Below are positions 9,311 to 19,531 of a DNA stretch of 22,500 nucleotides, one piece after another; the first letter of the stretch is position 1; each line of letters opens with the position of its first letter. The position numbers and the translations under genes were made by a program. The notes below the pieces were generated by a model. That model saw nothing but the letters and a program-made list of their open reading frames with translations, had not been told where the DNA came from and searched no databases. The stretch covers positions 1 to 22,500 of the forward strand of contig LUCW03002217.1 in assembly GCA_001586965.3 (NCBI GenBank), in the 5' to 3' direction. This stretch comes from Sphaeroforma sirkka. Its lineage: Eukaryota; Opisthokonta; Ichthyosporea; Ichthyophonida.

Positions 9311-9327
9311 AGCACTGACAGTACCAT

Positions 9328-9741
9328 ATGTGTGCACTAGAGCAAGATTATAAGAAAATGTTCAATAAAATCCATACCAAAGGAGATGAACGTATCTTTC
9401 AAGCAGTTTTCGTAAATGGAGAAAAAGTTATGGCACTATTTGATCCAGGGGCTGAAGTCTCTGCTATCTCATGCCGAGTAGCCTACGCTACAGATATGGC
9501 TGTCCATAACGAAACAACTGATTTAATCTTGGGAAATGGCAAAGTTACTACTTGCGAACAAGCCATTGACTATGCACACATAATGCTGTCAGATAGAAGA
9601 GAAGTGAAGACTCACCTAATCGTTACTGACATGTCTCAGAAATACGATTTAATTATAGGTATGACTGATCTTCTCAGTTTAGGTATAACACTCACTGGTC
9701 TGCCTAATGGGCTAGACCCGAATAAAAGATCAGTCAGATGA
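9328..9741 (+). pseudogene. Element B: aspartic protease
   Basis: The retropepsin-like sequence shows VNGEKVMALFDPGAEVSAIS at about 9412-9471, with the D-x-G catalytic turn, and a second conserved hydrophobic-G stretch, YDLIIGMTDLLSLGI, at about 9643-9687. Spacing between the two is typical of retroelement proteases, which cut the Gag-Pol polyprotein. It follows the zinc clusters of gag and precedes RT, as expected. Confidence 0.8.
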
Positions 9742-9745
9742 TAAT

Positions 9746-11165
9746 ATGTTAAAGATACCTAAACCTCCGGAAGGTGAAGCAAAGGATATGATTCCGCACT
9801 TCACCGATATAATTATGGACTTAATTATACAAAACAGGAAGATTGCAACAACTGACTGGTGTATGTTTAAGTTCTCTAATGGGTACGTTAGACTTGACTT
9901 AACAAACGTCGACTTCTCTAAGTTAAAGTGTCCTTCACATAACTACGTGAGTTGGAGACACAAAGACGTTGTCAAAACCCAAATCGAAGATTGGTTAAAA
10001 CAGGGTCTAATTGAAATCAATTATGATGCAACCCCAGTTAACTTAGCTCTCTTAGCGGTCGATCAATATAAATCTGATGGAACGTTTAGTAAAACAAGAG
10101 TAGTACTAGACCTGTCGCCAATCAACAAACTAATTCCGCAACATAGTGTTCCCTTACCTAAGATAAGCGAGATACTACGCAAAATGGAGGTGCGACTATC
10201 TTTTCCAAGATAGACTTAAAAGCTGCATTCCATCAACTACAGATATATGAGCCTCATAGGAAATACTTTTCCTTTACTTGGCAAGGTAAGAAGTACCAGT
10301 TTAAAGGTGCACCTGAAGGCTTACACATGTTACCTTCTTTCTTCCAACAAGTTATGATGGAACTATTTGCGGACCTGTCGTATAACGTATCAGTCTATTT
10401 AGATGATATAGTTATCTTTACAAAAGACAGCACATGAACATGCTAAACTCGTTAAAGAAGTCTTAAAGCGACTTAATCATGCTAAACTTAAGATTAACGA
10501 AGACAAGTGTTCTTTTGCTAAAGATACTATACACTTACTTGGCTACAAAGTATCTGCAGCAGGGGTAGAAATTGATCCTGGCAAGAAACATTTTCTGTTG
10601 GATTTATCAACACCAATTACTGGAAGAGATGTGAACTTTGTGTGTGGGTTTGTTAACTTCTTCTCGGATTCGGTACCGCATCTTTCTCATTACTTAAAGC
10701 CTTTCAGTCACCTACGGCTGCACAAAGGACCTTTGGGAAAGCTTTGGACTAAAGAATGTGATGATGCATTTAAACTAGTCAAAAGTAAAGTAATGGACGC
10801 ACCCATCATGCAGTACCCTGTGGATGGTGTCCCATTCCAAGTAGCAACCGACGCTTCAGATCGAGCGGTAGGTGGAGTGCTTTACCAAACGATAAATGGT
10901 AAACCGCGCTACATACAATTTCTTTAGCAAGAGTTATAATAAGAGTCAACGGAATTACCCTACCGTTAAACAAGAGCTCCTTGCTATAGTTACTGCGCTA
11001 AGACAGTTTAAAGACTACCTTTATGGAAGTTACTTTACTGTCGCCTGTGATCAAAAGTCTTTAACATACTTAAAAGATATGAACTCTGATTCACAGTTGG
11101 TGAGCCGCTGGCATGACATTATTGCCAAGTTCGCTTTTAATATAACACATACCAGGAATACATAA
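9746..11165 (+). pseudogene. Element B: reverse transcriptase and RNase H
   Basis: RT landmarks in order: EDWLKQGLIEI, RVVLDLSPINKLIP (fingers), FSKIDLKAAFHQLQI with the first catalytic Asp, the FKGAPEGLHMLPSFFQQVM block, VSVYLDDIVIFTK with the YxDD motif at about 10397-10408, and CSFAKDTIHLLGYKVSAAGV. RNase H begins at FQVATDASDRAVGGVLYQ (about 10837-10890), continues through YPTVKQELLAIVTAL, and ends at FNITHTRN. The motif series is plainly Ty3/Gypsy. It is broken, with few changes otherwise. Confidence 0.92.
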
Positions 11166-11178
11166 CCATCTTCCTGAC

Positions 11179-11808
11179 ATGCTCTCTCGACTTGTGCCCG
11201 ACTACCAGAAAACAGTCAAGGAGTTATTAGCAACCGATTGGATGCTAAATAAGAAATGGTTTAACCTCGCTCAATCACGATGGGGTCCATTTACTGTTGA
11301 TATGTTCGCCGCAGAACATAACAAACAGGTTTCTGAATATAGGTCGTTGACTCATCCTAAAGGTGATGCATTTCAGCTTGACTTATCAAAGCATAATGCG
11401 TGGGCTAACCCACCTTGTCAACTTATCGCACAGTTGTTAAATTATGTTAATATTACTAAATCTACCATTACGCTGTGTTGTCCCTTACGTAACTCCGACC
11501 CATGGATACGTGATTTAATTAATATGATTCAAGACGAACCTATTTATGTCGACCGTGAAACCGACACGTTCTTGTATCAGGGATCTTATTCTATTAAGAA
11601 GACGCCTTGGAAACACACCATTGTTTGTCGCATCGGTCCTGCAGGTACCACTAAGTGGAAACCCTCAACCGAATTCTTAGCTAAACTAGAGGAGTCTAAA
11701 GAGTTTGAACAAAAGCTCAAGACTCGTACAACACATGCACCCAACAAGATTGCAGTCGAGGTAATGCCGATTGAAACGGCATTAAATCGTAAAAAAACAT
11801 GGAACTAG
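11179..11808 (+). pseudogene. Element B: methyltransferase-like domain
   Basis: After the RNase H end (MLSRLVPDY) comes a domain of about 125 residues. Counting from 11179: GPFTVDMFAAEHN (36-48), GDAFQLDL (62-69), NAWANPPCQLIAQLL (73-87), ITLCCPLRNSDPWI (about 95-109), then KKTPWKHTIVCRIGP. The ANPP motif resembles the catalytic [DN]PP[YFW] motif of N6-adenine methyltransferases. The D-x-F-A...DAF...NPP series resembles the MT domain of DIRS1-group elements. Its usual neighbour there is a tyrosine recombinase; here a DDE integrase follows. The function is inferred only from resemblance. It is the best-preserved copy of the domain in the window. Confidence 0.65.
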
Positions 11809-12002
11809 CTAAGGCCATGGATTAAAGACTCAAAACTCTAAGAGAACCTGAAGCTCGCACTCAACTACTTAAAGCGCTGCTTAAAGAACAGCCAGGAGTT
11901 GCGAAACAACTGAAGAAGATACTTCAACAATCCAATGTTGTCAATTATGTATCTCAGAAGTCTACCCCTCCTGATACTGAGGTTGCCCTTTCCAACAGGA
12001 CT

Positions 12003-12899
12003 ATGGTTCATCCAGCCAGCGTTACGCAGAATCTGACTGACTTAGAGGAGCTCGAAAGTAGAGTTAAAATTATACATAATTTAACGCATCGAGCATATGA
12101 GCATACTTATAAAATTGCTATTCGTGCAGGGCTTGATCACCCGGCGCTGAAAGAAACCATACGTGAAGTATACCGACGCTGTACTGATTGTGAAAAGAAC
12201 CAGATCAAGCGATACGGTTGGGCACCCTTAAAAAGTGTGACAGAAGACCAACCGATGCGCCGAGTCATAGTCGATTTGGTTAAACGCCCGCGATCCAAGC
12301 ATACTGGCGATGTATATATCTGTCATTTCTTATGTGTGGCTTCGGGCTATAACTTGCTTTATGCAATACCGAACAAACGTCCACAAACAGTGGCAGAATT
12401 ATGCTATCACGTCTTTAATGACTTCGGTTTCCCCCGAGTACTATGTTCTGATAACGGTAGTGAGTTTTGTACCGACGTAATGGAGGCACTTATACTCGTA
12501 TCAGGCATGACCCATAGGCGTGGTGTTCTTTACAAACCTCAAACGCAGGATGCAAATGAGACACGTCATAGAGAACTTAAGAAACTCTTGCGTACCGCAC
12601 TAGACGACGTTGAGGATATGTGGCCTTATCATTTGAAATGGGTTTAGACTCAAATGAATAACTGCATGAATCCTCAAACTGGAACACTCCCGTTTCACTA
12701 TTTCTCTGGCCGCTATAGTGAACTACAAGCAACGTTTGATAAAACTGCGCCCGAGAAACACGCTACCCCGTGGCTACAAAAGATAGGCAAACACACTTTA
12801 CCGACAGTTTCAAAAGATACTACCAAAAAAATTTGGAAGATAGAGGAAATGGTTACTGGACCAAATACTAAACGACATAGAGTACAACATGAGTCTTGA
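12003..12899 (+). pseudogene. Element B: integrase
   Basis: The region shows an H-H-C-C zinc-binding region (HNLTHRAYEHTY... VYRRCTDCEKNQ), then a DDE core: RVIVDLVKRP (first Asp), RVLCSDNGSEFCTD (second Asp, near 12446) and QDANETRHRELKKLL (Glu, near 12553). A C-terminal tail follows with TGTLPFHYFSGRY, matching the equivalent FGRRY region of A after the insertion. No clear chromodomain was seen. The protein would join element cDNA to host DNA. The element is broken. Confidence 0.88.
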
Positions 12900-13026
12900 A
12901 CTCGTACATATAGGCACATACTTACTCGATAAGTCATGACCGAAACCGTTTTTACTTTGGTTTTCGCTTTACCAACTAGATCGTATCTTAACGTACGTTC
13001 GTAGTTCTAAAAGCTACTGGGGGCTA

Positions 13027-13621
13027 TGTAGAAATACGGCCTCCGGTCAGTCTAAAATATCAAGATCAATTGAGATAATACATTGGTTTTTATTTGTATT
13101 TTAAATAATTTAGTACAAGCTCTTTTTCCAATATTTCCAAAGTGTTCTAAATTCACTTTGATGGCTCCAATAGCCTGAGTATTTGGTATGACTCATCTAC
13201 TTGGACCTATTTGAGACATTAGTAGATGTAGGATATTATAAACTAAATTTTATAATCTCCGAACTACTACTTATAGATTTTGGTCCTCCCGCCAATCTCC
13301 AAAATCCAATAAGTCTTTTTCTTTTTTTAACTTTTCTTAAGATGGAACTTTATTTATATCAGCTAATGTATTGACGTGACTTACGTTATTATGTCTATTT
13401 ACAAATTAGGCAAGTGGTCATGAACACTTAGTACTTCTAGTGAAAATTATTCAATAAAGAACAGCTAGAGGTACGCCCTGTGTGATCGAGGATATTTAGG
13501 CTCTTAACAAGAGGCAGTCCCGATCATTCTTACACAAGCTACCACTGCTAAACCCTAACTGACTAAATTGTCTTTTAGTTTAATATAGTTTGAAACCTAG
13601 TAATTTCCATCGAAGTTTACA
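13027..13621 (+). repeat. Element B 3' LTR
   Basis: 595 bp, starting TGTAGAAATACGG and ending TTTACA, with TGTA/TACA inverted ends. AATAAA lies at 13453-13458. It is near-identical to the left LTR and is followed by the GGCA target-site duplication. Confidence 0.97.
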
Positions 13622-13625
13622 GGCA
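13622..13625. repeat. Target-site duplication of B, right
   Basis: GGCA, matching 6606-6609, marks the exact right border of B within A. Confidence 0.85.
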
Positions 13626-13629
13626 TAGG

Positions 13630-14200
13630 ATGTCCGACTACCACTTATTATGCTGTGCCAGAACCTCCGAATATCTCGGCGACACAAGACAGCACCATCC
13701 AGTGCTTACTTCGGTCGCCGTTATGTTCCGTTTGCTGACTTCACGGATGACCTTCCGGGGAATCAGCCGGTCACCAATGAGGCTTGGGCACAACGGCTGG
13801 ATCGTTTGCACGACACTATGTTGCCGACGCTTTACAAAGTCACGCAGATATACGCAGACACACTATCCAGGCAGTTTGGCCGCCTCGATGCTTACGATTT
13901 TATCGCCTTTCAACCAGGGGATGTGATAATGGTACGGTCCGAAGGTCGCACAATCAAAGCAATGCAAACAATGTTTGGACCATACGTTGTCAAAACCAGA
14001 TAGGAACAAGGATATGAACTGACACACAAGGATGGTTCACTTCCAGATACTTACAAAGGTAAACCAGTTAGAGTGGAACTTTTGCGACTAGTCCATAGAG
14101 CCACCGAAAAGCCTTTAGAAGATCATATGTGGCAGGATAGTTCCTCGTTCCGTTACATCATTCGACATAGACAGAATGATTCCACAGGGAATACAGAATA
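13630..14200 (+). pseudogene. Element A: integrase C-terminal part
   Basis: This is the remainder of A's integrase region after the nested element. It contains SSAYFGRRYVPFADF, a YADTLSRQFGRLD stretch, FQPGDVIMVRSEG and MFGPYVV, the GPY/F module found at the end of Gypsy integrases. Further on, FRYIIRHRQNDSTGNTEYF (about 14143-14200) resembles the first half of a chromodomain, a histone-binding module that guides some Gypsy integrases to chromatin. The chromodomain call is weak. It is a broken fossil. Confidence 0.75.
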
Positions 14201-14345
14201 CTTCAATAATTCCAACGTTACGTTGATGAATTCTAGATGTCTGTCATCTACTTCCGGATCGGAGTTTGTCTCTCCTCGTGAGATTTCACCACGGTGTAGA
14301 GGCGAACGACGATTCCACAACTCGAGCTTATAGGCGATTATAGCT

Positions 14346-14414
14346 CCAGCGGATACCCTAGCTTATGGGGTGAAAACATACCAGCGGATACCCTAGCTTT
14401 TGGGGGGATGAAAA

Positions 14415-14418
<4 letters not shown>
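14346..14418 (+). repeat. Tandem 35-37 bp repeat at element A 3' end
   Basis: ccagcggataccctagctt occurs at 14346 and 14381. Each copy is followed by a G-rich then A-rich run (atggggtgaaaacata; ttggggggatgaaaatgta). Each G/A-rich run resembles a polypurine tract, the primer of plus-strand synthesis in LTR elements, so A may carry a doubled tract. Confidence 0.7.
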
Positions 14419-14929
<511 letters not shown>

Positions 14930-15160
14930 TAATTTACACTACTAGTTTTTTATATGTTAATTTTCAATAGTTTAAGAGGTCATTTATTTTTTGAAGCTCT
15001 TCAATCACTGGTGACGCTTGAGCTTGAGGGAGTGTAGTAAAAGTCCCTTAAACCACTATCAGTGTGGAGTTAGAATTAGTTTACAATTAATTCACACGAG
15101 GTGAATTATTTGTAGACCACGTAGACAATCAAATATAAGAATAAATACACCGCACTGAGC
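14930..15160. other. Unassigned spacer
   Basis: No gene was recognised. A small inverted repeat, AATTCAC/GTGAATT, lies near 15090-15110. The stretch may contain decayed sequence following the RNase H of element C. Confidence 0.3.
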
Positions 15161-15164
15161 CTCA

Positions 15165-17733
15165 GGGAGACTCAGTAGGTTTTAGTATCGTATTTTGAAC
15201 TCTGAAACGTGATATACGCTGTAAACCAGCGCTAGTGACTCTTTTTATCTCGTCTGACCCGTCTATGATTTGAAACAGGCAGCCTCCTATTCCATACACT
15301 TGCGTCATGTTTCCGGGTAGGCCGATGTTGCTGAACACGTTATAGAGTCTTTGAGTTCTTCTCATTTCTCAATGAGTTCATGTGTCCAAGAATTTACTAT
15401 GTGCTGGTTCATTTTCCCTTTCATAGGATTGCAGAAGTATTTCATTATATGTGCAAACTGGTGTATATGGTCCCGCATGTAGTTTGCTGGTCCGACCGCC
15501 CGATGCAAGTCTCAATTGGTTCTTGGTCAATCATACGTTTTATTATTTTTCGGATCTGTTTTAAGCCCATGTATTGTAACTTGACGCCTAGAATATTGAC
15601 TATCATGACTTAAAACACACATTTGTTGCGGTTTAGCCTGAAGTTGGCAGAGCTAAGTTTTTTGGTCTACTCTTACGGTCTTCCTGTAGTTCTTTTCTGT
15701 GAGATTTCTTGTCACTTGTAAATGAGTAGGTTTGTCATTACTTTTTGTAACTGTGCTGTTAGTAAGTACAGTCCAAATGGTACTGACTTATATAGGGTAT
15801 TGTGCCCCTTCCCATGAAAAGATGAGGAAGTGTTGACTATTTTCATGTACCGGAAAATTGTGGAATCCTCCTGTCAGGTCCAGTTTGGAAAAGAATTGTA
15901 CACCTTGTAGGTTATGGAGTACTTATATTTTTGGCAATACAAATTTGTCTTGCTTGTGTTGATAGTTGACTTCTCTTATGTCCAAATATGTGCGTACCTT
16001 CTACATTAGACCTATTTTTTCGTGCTCACTGGTTGACAGTAGTAGCAGATTCACATGTGTCAGTGTTATTCTTTTGTATATGTGTGCGTCCCGCACCCAA
16101 TTTTAAACGCTGTCATTTGTTTGTGATAAGTACTTGTGTGGAACGAAGTGCACTTCAATTTTCCTTAAAATAAATTCGAGAAAAGAATTGAAACTTGCAT
16201 TTAAAGAATTTGATTGGGTAATTAGAAAACGTACCCGTAAATCTGTATGTACATTTAGTGACTCTCCCATGTAGGCCATGTACATTTAGAGTACTTCCTC
16301 TTAACATATCTGATGTTTTCGACATTGGATTCTTGTCTCGGTATTTCCACTACCGACCCTGGCAAGTTGCAGTGTGCGTCAGGTGGGGTCATTGCATTTT
16401 GGTCTGATAAATCCGAAAATGATTTTTGGAAACTTTCTATTGGTATGTTGTAGTCCATATCATCTACAGAGTCCTTCCACGATCGTTGGAACCGCGCATT
16501 ATGTTGAGTGTTGTGCGCGCTATTTCAGTCGCGTTAGTCTATATTTACAGCTCCTGACTAACTAGAAGTATTGTACCAAAATGGTATGTTGGTACTTGCG
16601 AATAAGGTTTTCGCAACTGATACAAATTCTAGGACTTGCTGGCTGGCCACTTCCGGGAACTTGATATTTATTCCTGTCATAATTGTAAATTATATCTCCT
16701 TCGTGAGATCTGAAAATTGCCAACTCGCTCATAAAGTCATTGATTGCAGTGATCTCATCGTGATCATTCTTATTGCAGTTCTTCAAAGCCTACTGTATAG
16801 CTTTGTTAACCATTGATATACTTCCGGTATTAATATATTCGGTTCCTGAGTATGTACTGTATTTCTGAGTTTGTGGTGTTTAAGAATCTTAAGGGCTCAT
16901 CCGCCAAATGTGCGTATAGCTTTTTCAGTAATATGCTCACTACGTGCGCGTTGACATCGTAAATTTCTTGTCGATGGAAACATTGAACTTTCTCATTGCT
17001 GAGTCTGATGGTACACCCCCAAGTATAGACTGGTCATACAACTGCATCCCTCCGTATCCATTACTCGGAGTGGGTTTGTTTGATGAGGCTCGAGAGACCA
17101 GCATTGTTCGTACTTGGATAGGCCGAGTCTGGCTGCACGACTTATACCATTCATTCTCTGGTGTGCGTACTGTTAGAGCTTACTTGTATGCGTAGACTCC
17201 TCTGCACTACTCTCGTCCATAACTTACATAATAAGCAGTAATCATTGACTGGTCTGTTTGTTGTAGGTCCATTATAGTGTGAGTTCTTGTAATGTTTTTT
17301 TGTTCGTTCCAGGATCCTGAAATCGGAGCACGTTCGTGTTGTTTGCCAGTATGACTGCTGACCTATAGTTGGGTTCTACTCTTGACTTGTGTACTGCGAG
17401 AGGCTGATGTGCTTCAATAGAGTTGGATGGCGCCAAGTCTTGGTCTGCAAGAAACCTTTGAAGAGATAGGTTTTTATTAATACACTTTGGCCTGTATCGG
17501 TTTCTTGCAAACCTTGTTTTGTTACTCCTCACAGAGCTACCTATGTCTACGAGAATCAACATATTCGTGAGTTGGAACTTGTGGGCCACGGGATCTGTGG
17601 TCCATGAGGTGATGTTTATTGTGATGATATCGAGGCAATATCTCGAGATACACAGCGAACATAAGCCATCATCATATCTGCATGAGCCACAGCCTTGTAT
17701 ATAATTCAATGTTTGGAAGATAGCTTGGAACAT
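15165..17733 (-). pseudogene. Gypsy element C: protease - RT - RNase H remnant
   Basis: Right to left on the minus strand. A segment at about 17272-17733 has a Cys cluster (GCGSCRYDDGLCSLC) and a protease-like LILVDIGSS near 17550. Pol linker sequence follows (TIRLSNEKVQCFHRQEIYDV at about 16960-17030). RT lies at about 15540-16140 (VPHKYLSQT, LDIREVNYQ, FSKLDLTGGFHNFPVH, FRLNRNKCVF, ILGVKL). The start of RNase H lies at about 15170-15300 (VYGIGGCLFQIIDG). This is a Ty3/Gypsy order, and the family is the one seen in D at 1565-2990. It is an old fossil with ten or more breaks. No LTRs were recognised. Confidence 0.75.
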
Positions 17734-17805
17734 GGACTACTCGCTGTAAGTGGTGTGTGTGGGAGGTTTATATATAGAAATTGTGCCGAACGTATCAAAG
17801 CTTGT

Positions 17806-18219
17806 CAGCTGTCATTGGTTGCCATCAGATAAAATTACCGAAAACACATAAATTTCAGCTAGATAATTCTAGTATATATTCTGGTATATATGTATACACT
17901 TCGCATCAATACGCACATACACACAAAGTAATACAGCAATCTAACCAATGAACGCGTTGACCCAGATCACCAGTGGCCTAGGGCATTAAGTAAGTTTCAG
18001 GGCCCAGGGTCAGCTGTCAATTATTCGCCATCAGATAAAATTGCCGAACACATATATATCGGCTATTTAGGTAGTTCTAGTATATATTCTAGTGTAAATG
18101 TATACACTTTGCATCAATACACACTCACGTACAAAGCAATACAGGAATCTAAACAACGAGCGGGCTAATCTAAATCACCAGCGACCTAGCCCATAAAGTA
18201 AGTTTCAGGGCCCAAGGCC
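17806..18219. repeat. Tandem duplication of a 205-bp unit
   Basis: Unit 1 (17806-18010) and unit 2 (18011-18219) align throughout. Shared tracts include cagctgtca, gccatcagataaaatt, ttctagtatatattct, tgtatacactt, gcatcaata and taagtttcagggccca. They differ at scattered positions, roughly 80-85% identical by eye, so the duplication is old. No coding capacity was seen. It could be a satellite seed or a fragment of an untranslated region; its position just upstream of element C on the minus strand is noted. Confidence 0.85.
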
Positions 18220-18540
18220 GACCCAAAAAATGAATATAATATTCACATATTCCATCACACAGTTCTGACAATTGTATTTGACCATTTGGCACTGTAAAGG
18301 TGTACCGAAATTTATTAATCTCTTCGGCTCAGAATCTATTAGAAAAACCACCTACTGTCATAGAGTCTCCCCATTGAGCCCCACTTTATCTCTGACGCGA
18401 TTGTATGCTAAATACTAAAACGCTCCGGGCACGCTGACCACTTCATCGAGAGGATATCTAAATAGCTACAGAAGCAATATACTACAAAAACTTATCAAAA
18501 AATAAGGGGATATATACAGAAAGTTAAGCTTTAAGATATA
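18220..18540. other. Unassigned sequence before the tRNA-like locus
   Basis: AT-rich, with no open frame of note and no recognised repeat. Confidence 0.3.
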
Positions 18541-18622
18541 TGGCGCATGCCTGAGCGTTTAAATGGTATGATTAGAAATCGTATGGTGTCTCACTTTCAA
18601 GGTTCGAGTCCTTGTGCTACAA
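18541..18622 (+). tRNA. tRNA-Ser(AGA)-like gene or pseudogene
   Basis: The 82-nt sequence lines up position by position with eukaryotic tRNA-Ser. The anticodon arm TATGA-TTAGAAA-TCGTA has anticodon AGA. A long class-II variable arm closes as GTG-TCT-CAC. The T arm is CAAGG-TTCGAGT-CCTTG, with a good B box, and a T7 run follows at once as a Pol III terminator. Weak points are two mismatches in the middle of the acceptor stem (TGGCGCA against TGCTACA) and one in the D stem (CCT against ATG). These suggest a decayed or retro-copied gene. No intron was seen. A functional gene is possible but less likely. Confidence 0.6.
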
Positions 18623-18655
18623 TTTTTTTAGAGTCCTTGTGCTACAATTTTTTTA
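18606..18655 (+). repeat. 25-bp perfect tandem duplication covering tRNA 3' end and terminator
   Basis: 18606-18630 and 18631-18655 are identical. Each unit holds the T-arm 3' half, the acceptor 3' strand and TTTTTTT. The tRNA-like gene therefore has two successive oligo-T terminators. Confidence 0.95.
18623..18629 (+). terminator. Pol III oligo-T terminator
   Basis: TTTTTTT directly after the discriminator base of the tRNA-Ser-like sequence. A second T7 run lies 25 bases further on. Confidence 0.6.
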
Positions 18656-18798
18656 ATAATGTTGATTTAGGCTAAAAACTACACTAATCGCGCCTTTGTA
18701 GGTCTCTTCGAACCGATTTCAATATCTCGTCTCCCCTCGTAATATTTGTGTGGTCTGAGAATCATCCAAGCCCTTGCAATTTTCGGGCACACAGTACA

Positions 18799-18915
18799 AG
18801 GGGTAAAGAAACAGTGCAAACGCTCAATCCTTCCCAAGGGATAGAGAAACAGTGCAAACGCTCAATCCTTCCCAAGGGATAGAGAAACAGTGCAAACGCT
18901 CAATCCTTCCCAAGA
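18799..18915. repeat. 38-bp minisatellite, three units
   Basis: Units start at about 18809, 18847 and 18885: aaacagtgcaaacgctcaat, then ccttcccaagggatagag. The second and third are identical to each other and the first is nearly so at its left edge (ggggtaaag for gggatagag). There are no spacers of differing sequence. Confidence 0.95.
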
Positions 18916-18986
18916 GGGTTGCAAAAATTGTGCAGTAAGAGTACACACCAGAAAGAGAATAGTTTAAATATATGTTCGTTGTTGGT

Positions 18987-19531
18987 TTAAATATTTATTA
19001 AAGATGTTAAGGCTACTTGAACCATGTCGATAGGGGGCTTTTTATCGATTATATATGGCACGCACGCCTCTAGGCCAATAATCTCTGGACTACTCGTGAA
19101 ACGGTAAGTGTAGCTAGGTATACCTTCGTTTCCTTGCCGCGAGGACTTCTCCTGCGGGTCTCGCTGTCTGTAGGCGGAAGATGCCATGGTACTGCCACTG
19201 TGGTTTCGCATCGGCAGTCTGGTTTCATGTATACATAAGCGTACCAGCATGTCTTCTTCCACCACTGTTGCGAATGACAACGTACATCGCATAGTAGTGC
19301 GTGTCGATTTAGAATCAATAATTGCTGAAACGACCCCATCATCACTGATATTAGCCTTGTCTATATATTTGCCGAGCTCGTTACCGGTGTACGTGGCATT
19401 GACAGCACATGCATCTCCGGCGGAAATACTAGTAGCACTGAGCACTGCAGAATTTTCCTTTTGTTGCCCATCTTGTAGCATCTCCTCATCGACTTTCCAC
19501 TCTATATCGTCAAAAATCCGTGGCAAGGTGG
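18987..19531 (-). CDS. Probable terminal exon of a minus-strand host gene, unrecognised
   Basis: On the minus strand an open segment runs from a good 3' splice site (ctctactattccacag, ending at 19532) to a stop at 18987. The same open frame extends upstream to 19556. The encoded residues are mixed and rich in charged groups (PRIFDDIEWKVDEEM; DGQQKENSAVLS; FATVVEEDMLVRLCIHET), unlike the repeat-derived frames nearby. An AATAAA overlaps the last codons. I do not recognise a domain. With that acceptor the segment starts in a phase that does not fit the phase-0 end of the 19975-20211 exon, so at least one further exon or another acceptor is likely. Confidence 0.4.

Larger units (their letters stand above)
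6610..13621 (+). mobile_element. Gypsy-type LTR retrotransposon B, complete length, broken
   Basis: A 7,012-bp Ty3/Gypsy-type element with two 595-bp LTRs and a GGCA target-site duplication, inserted into the integrase region of element A. Internal order: gag, protease, reverse transcriptase, RNase H, methyltransferase-like domain, integrase. The RT-before-integrase order places it with Gypsy, not Copia. The LTRs differ at about five of 595 positions, all transitions, so the insertion is recent. Even so, the coding region is interrupted roughly ten times. No obvious tRNA-complementary primer site starting TGG follows the left LTR. A short purine-rich actgggggcta lies just before the right LTR. 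Confidence 0.96.

Noticed and set aside
6610-13621. Classification of B as a DIRS element because of the MT-like domain
   Set aside because: B has ordinary direct LTRs with TG...CA ends, a target-site duplication and a DDE integrase, and no tyrosine recombinase was found.
16944-17195. Plus-strand 83-codon open frame
   Set aside because: The opposite strand carries Gypsy pol-like sequence of element C here; the plus-strand frame is a shadow.
18799-18915. CRISPR-like array
   Set aside because: The 38-bp units are contiguous with no variable spacers, and the context is eukaryotic; it is a minisatellite.
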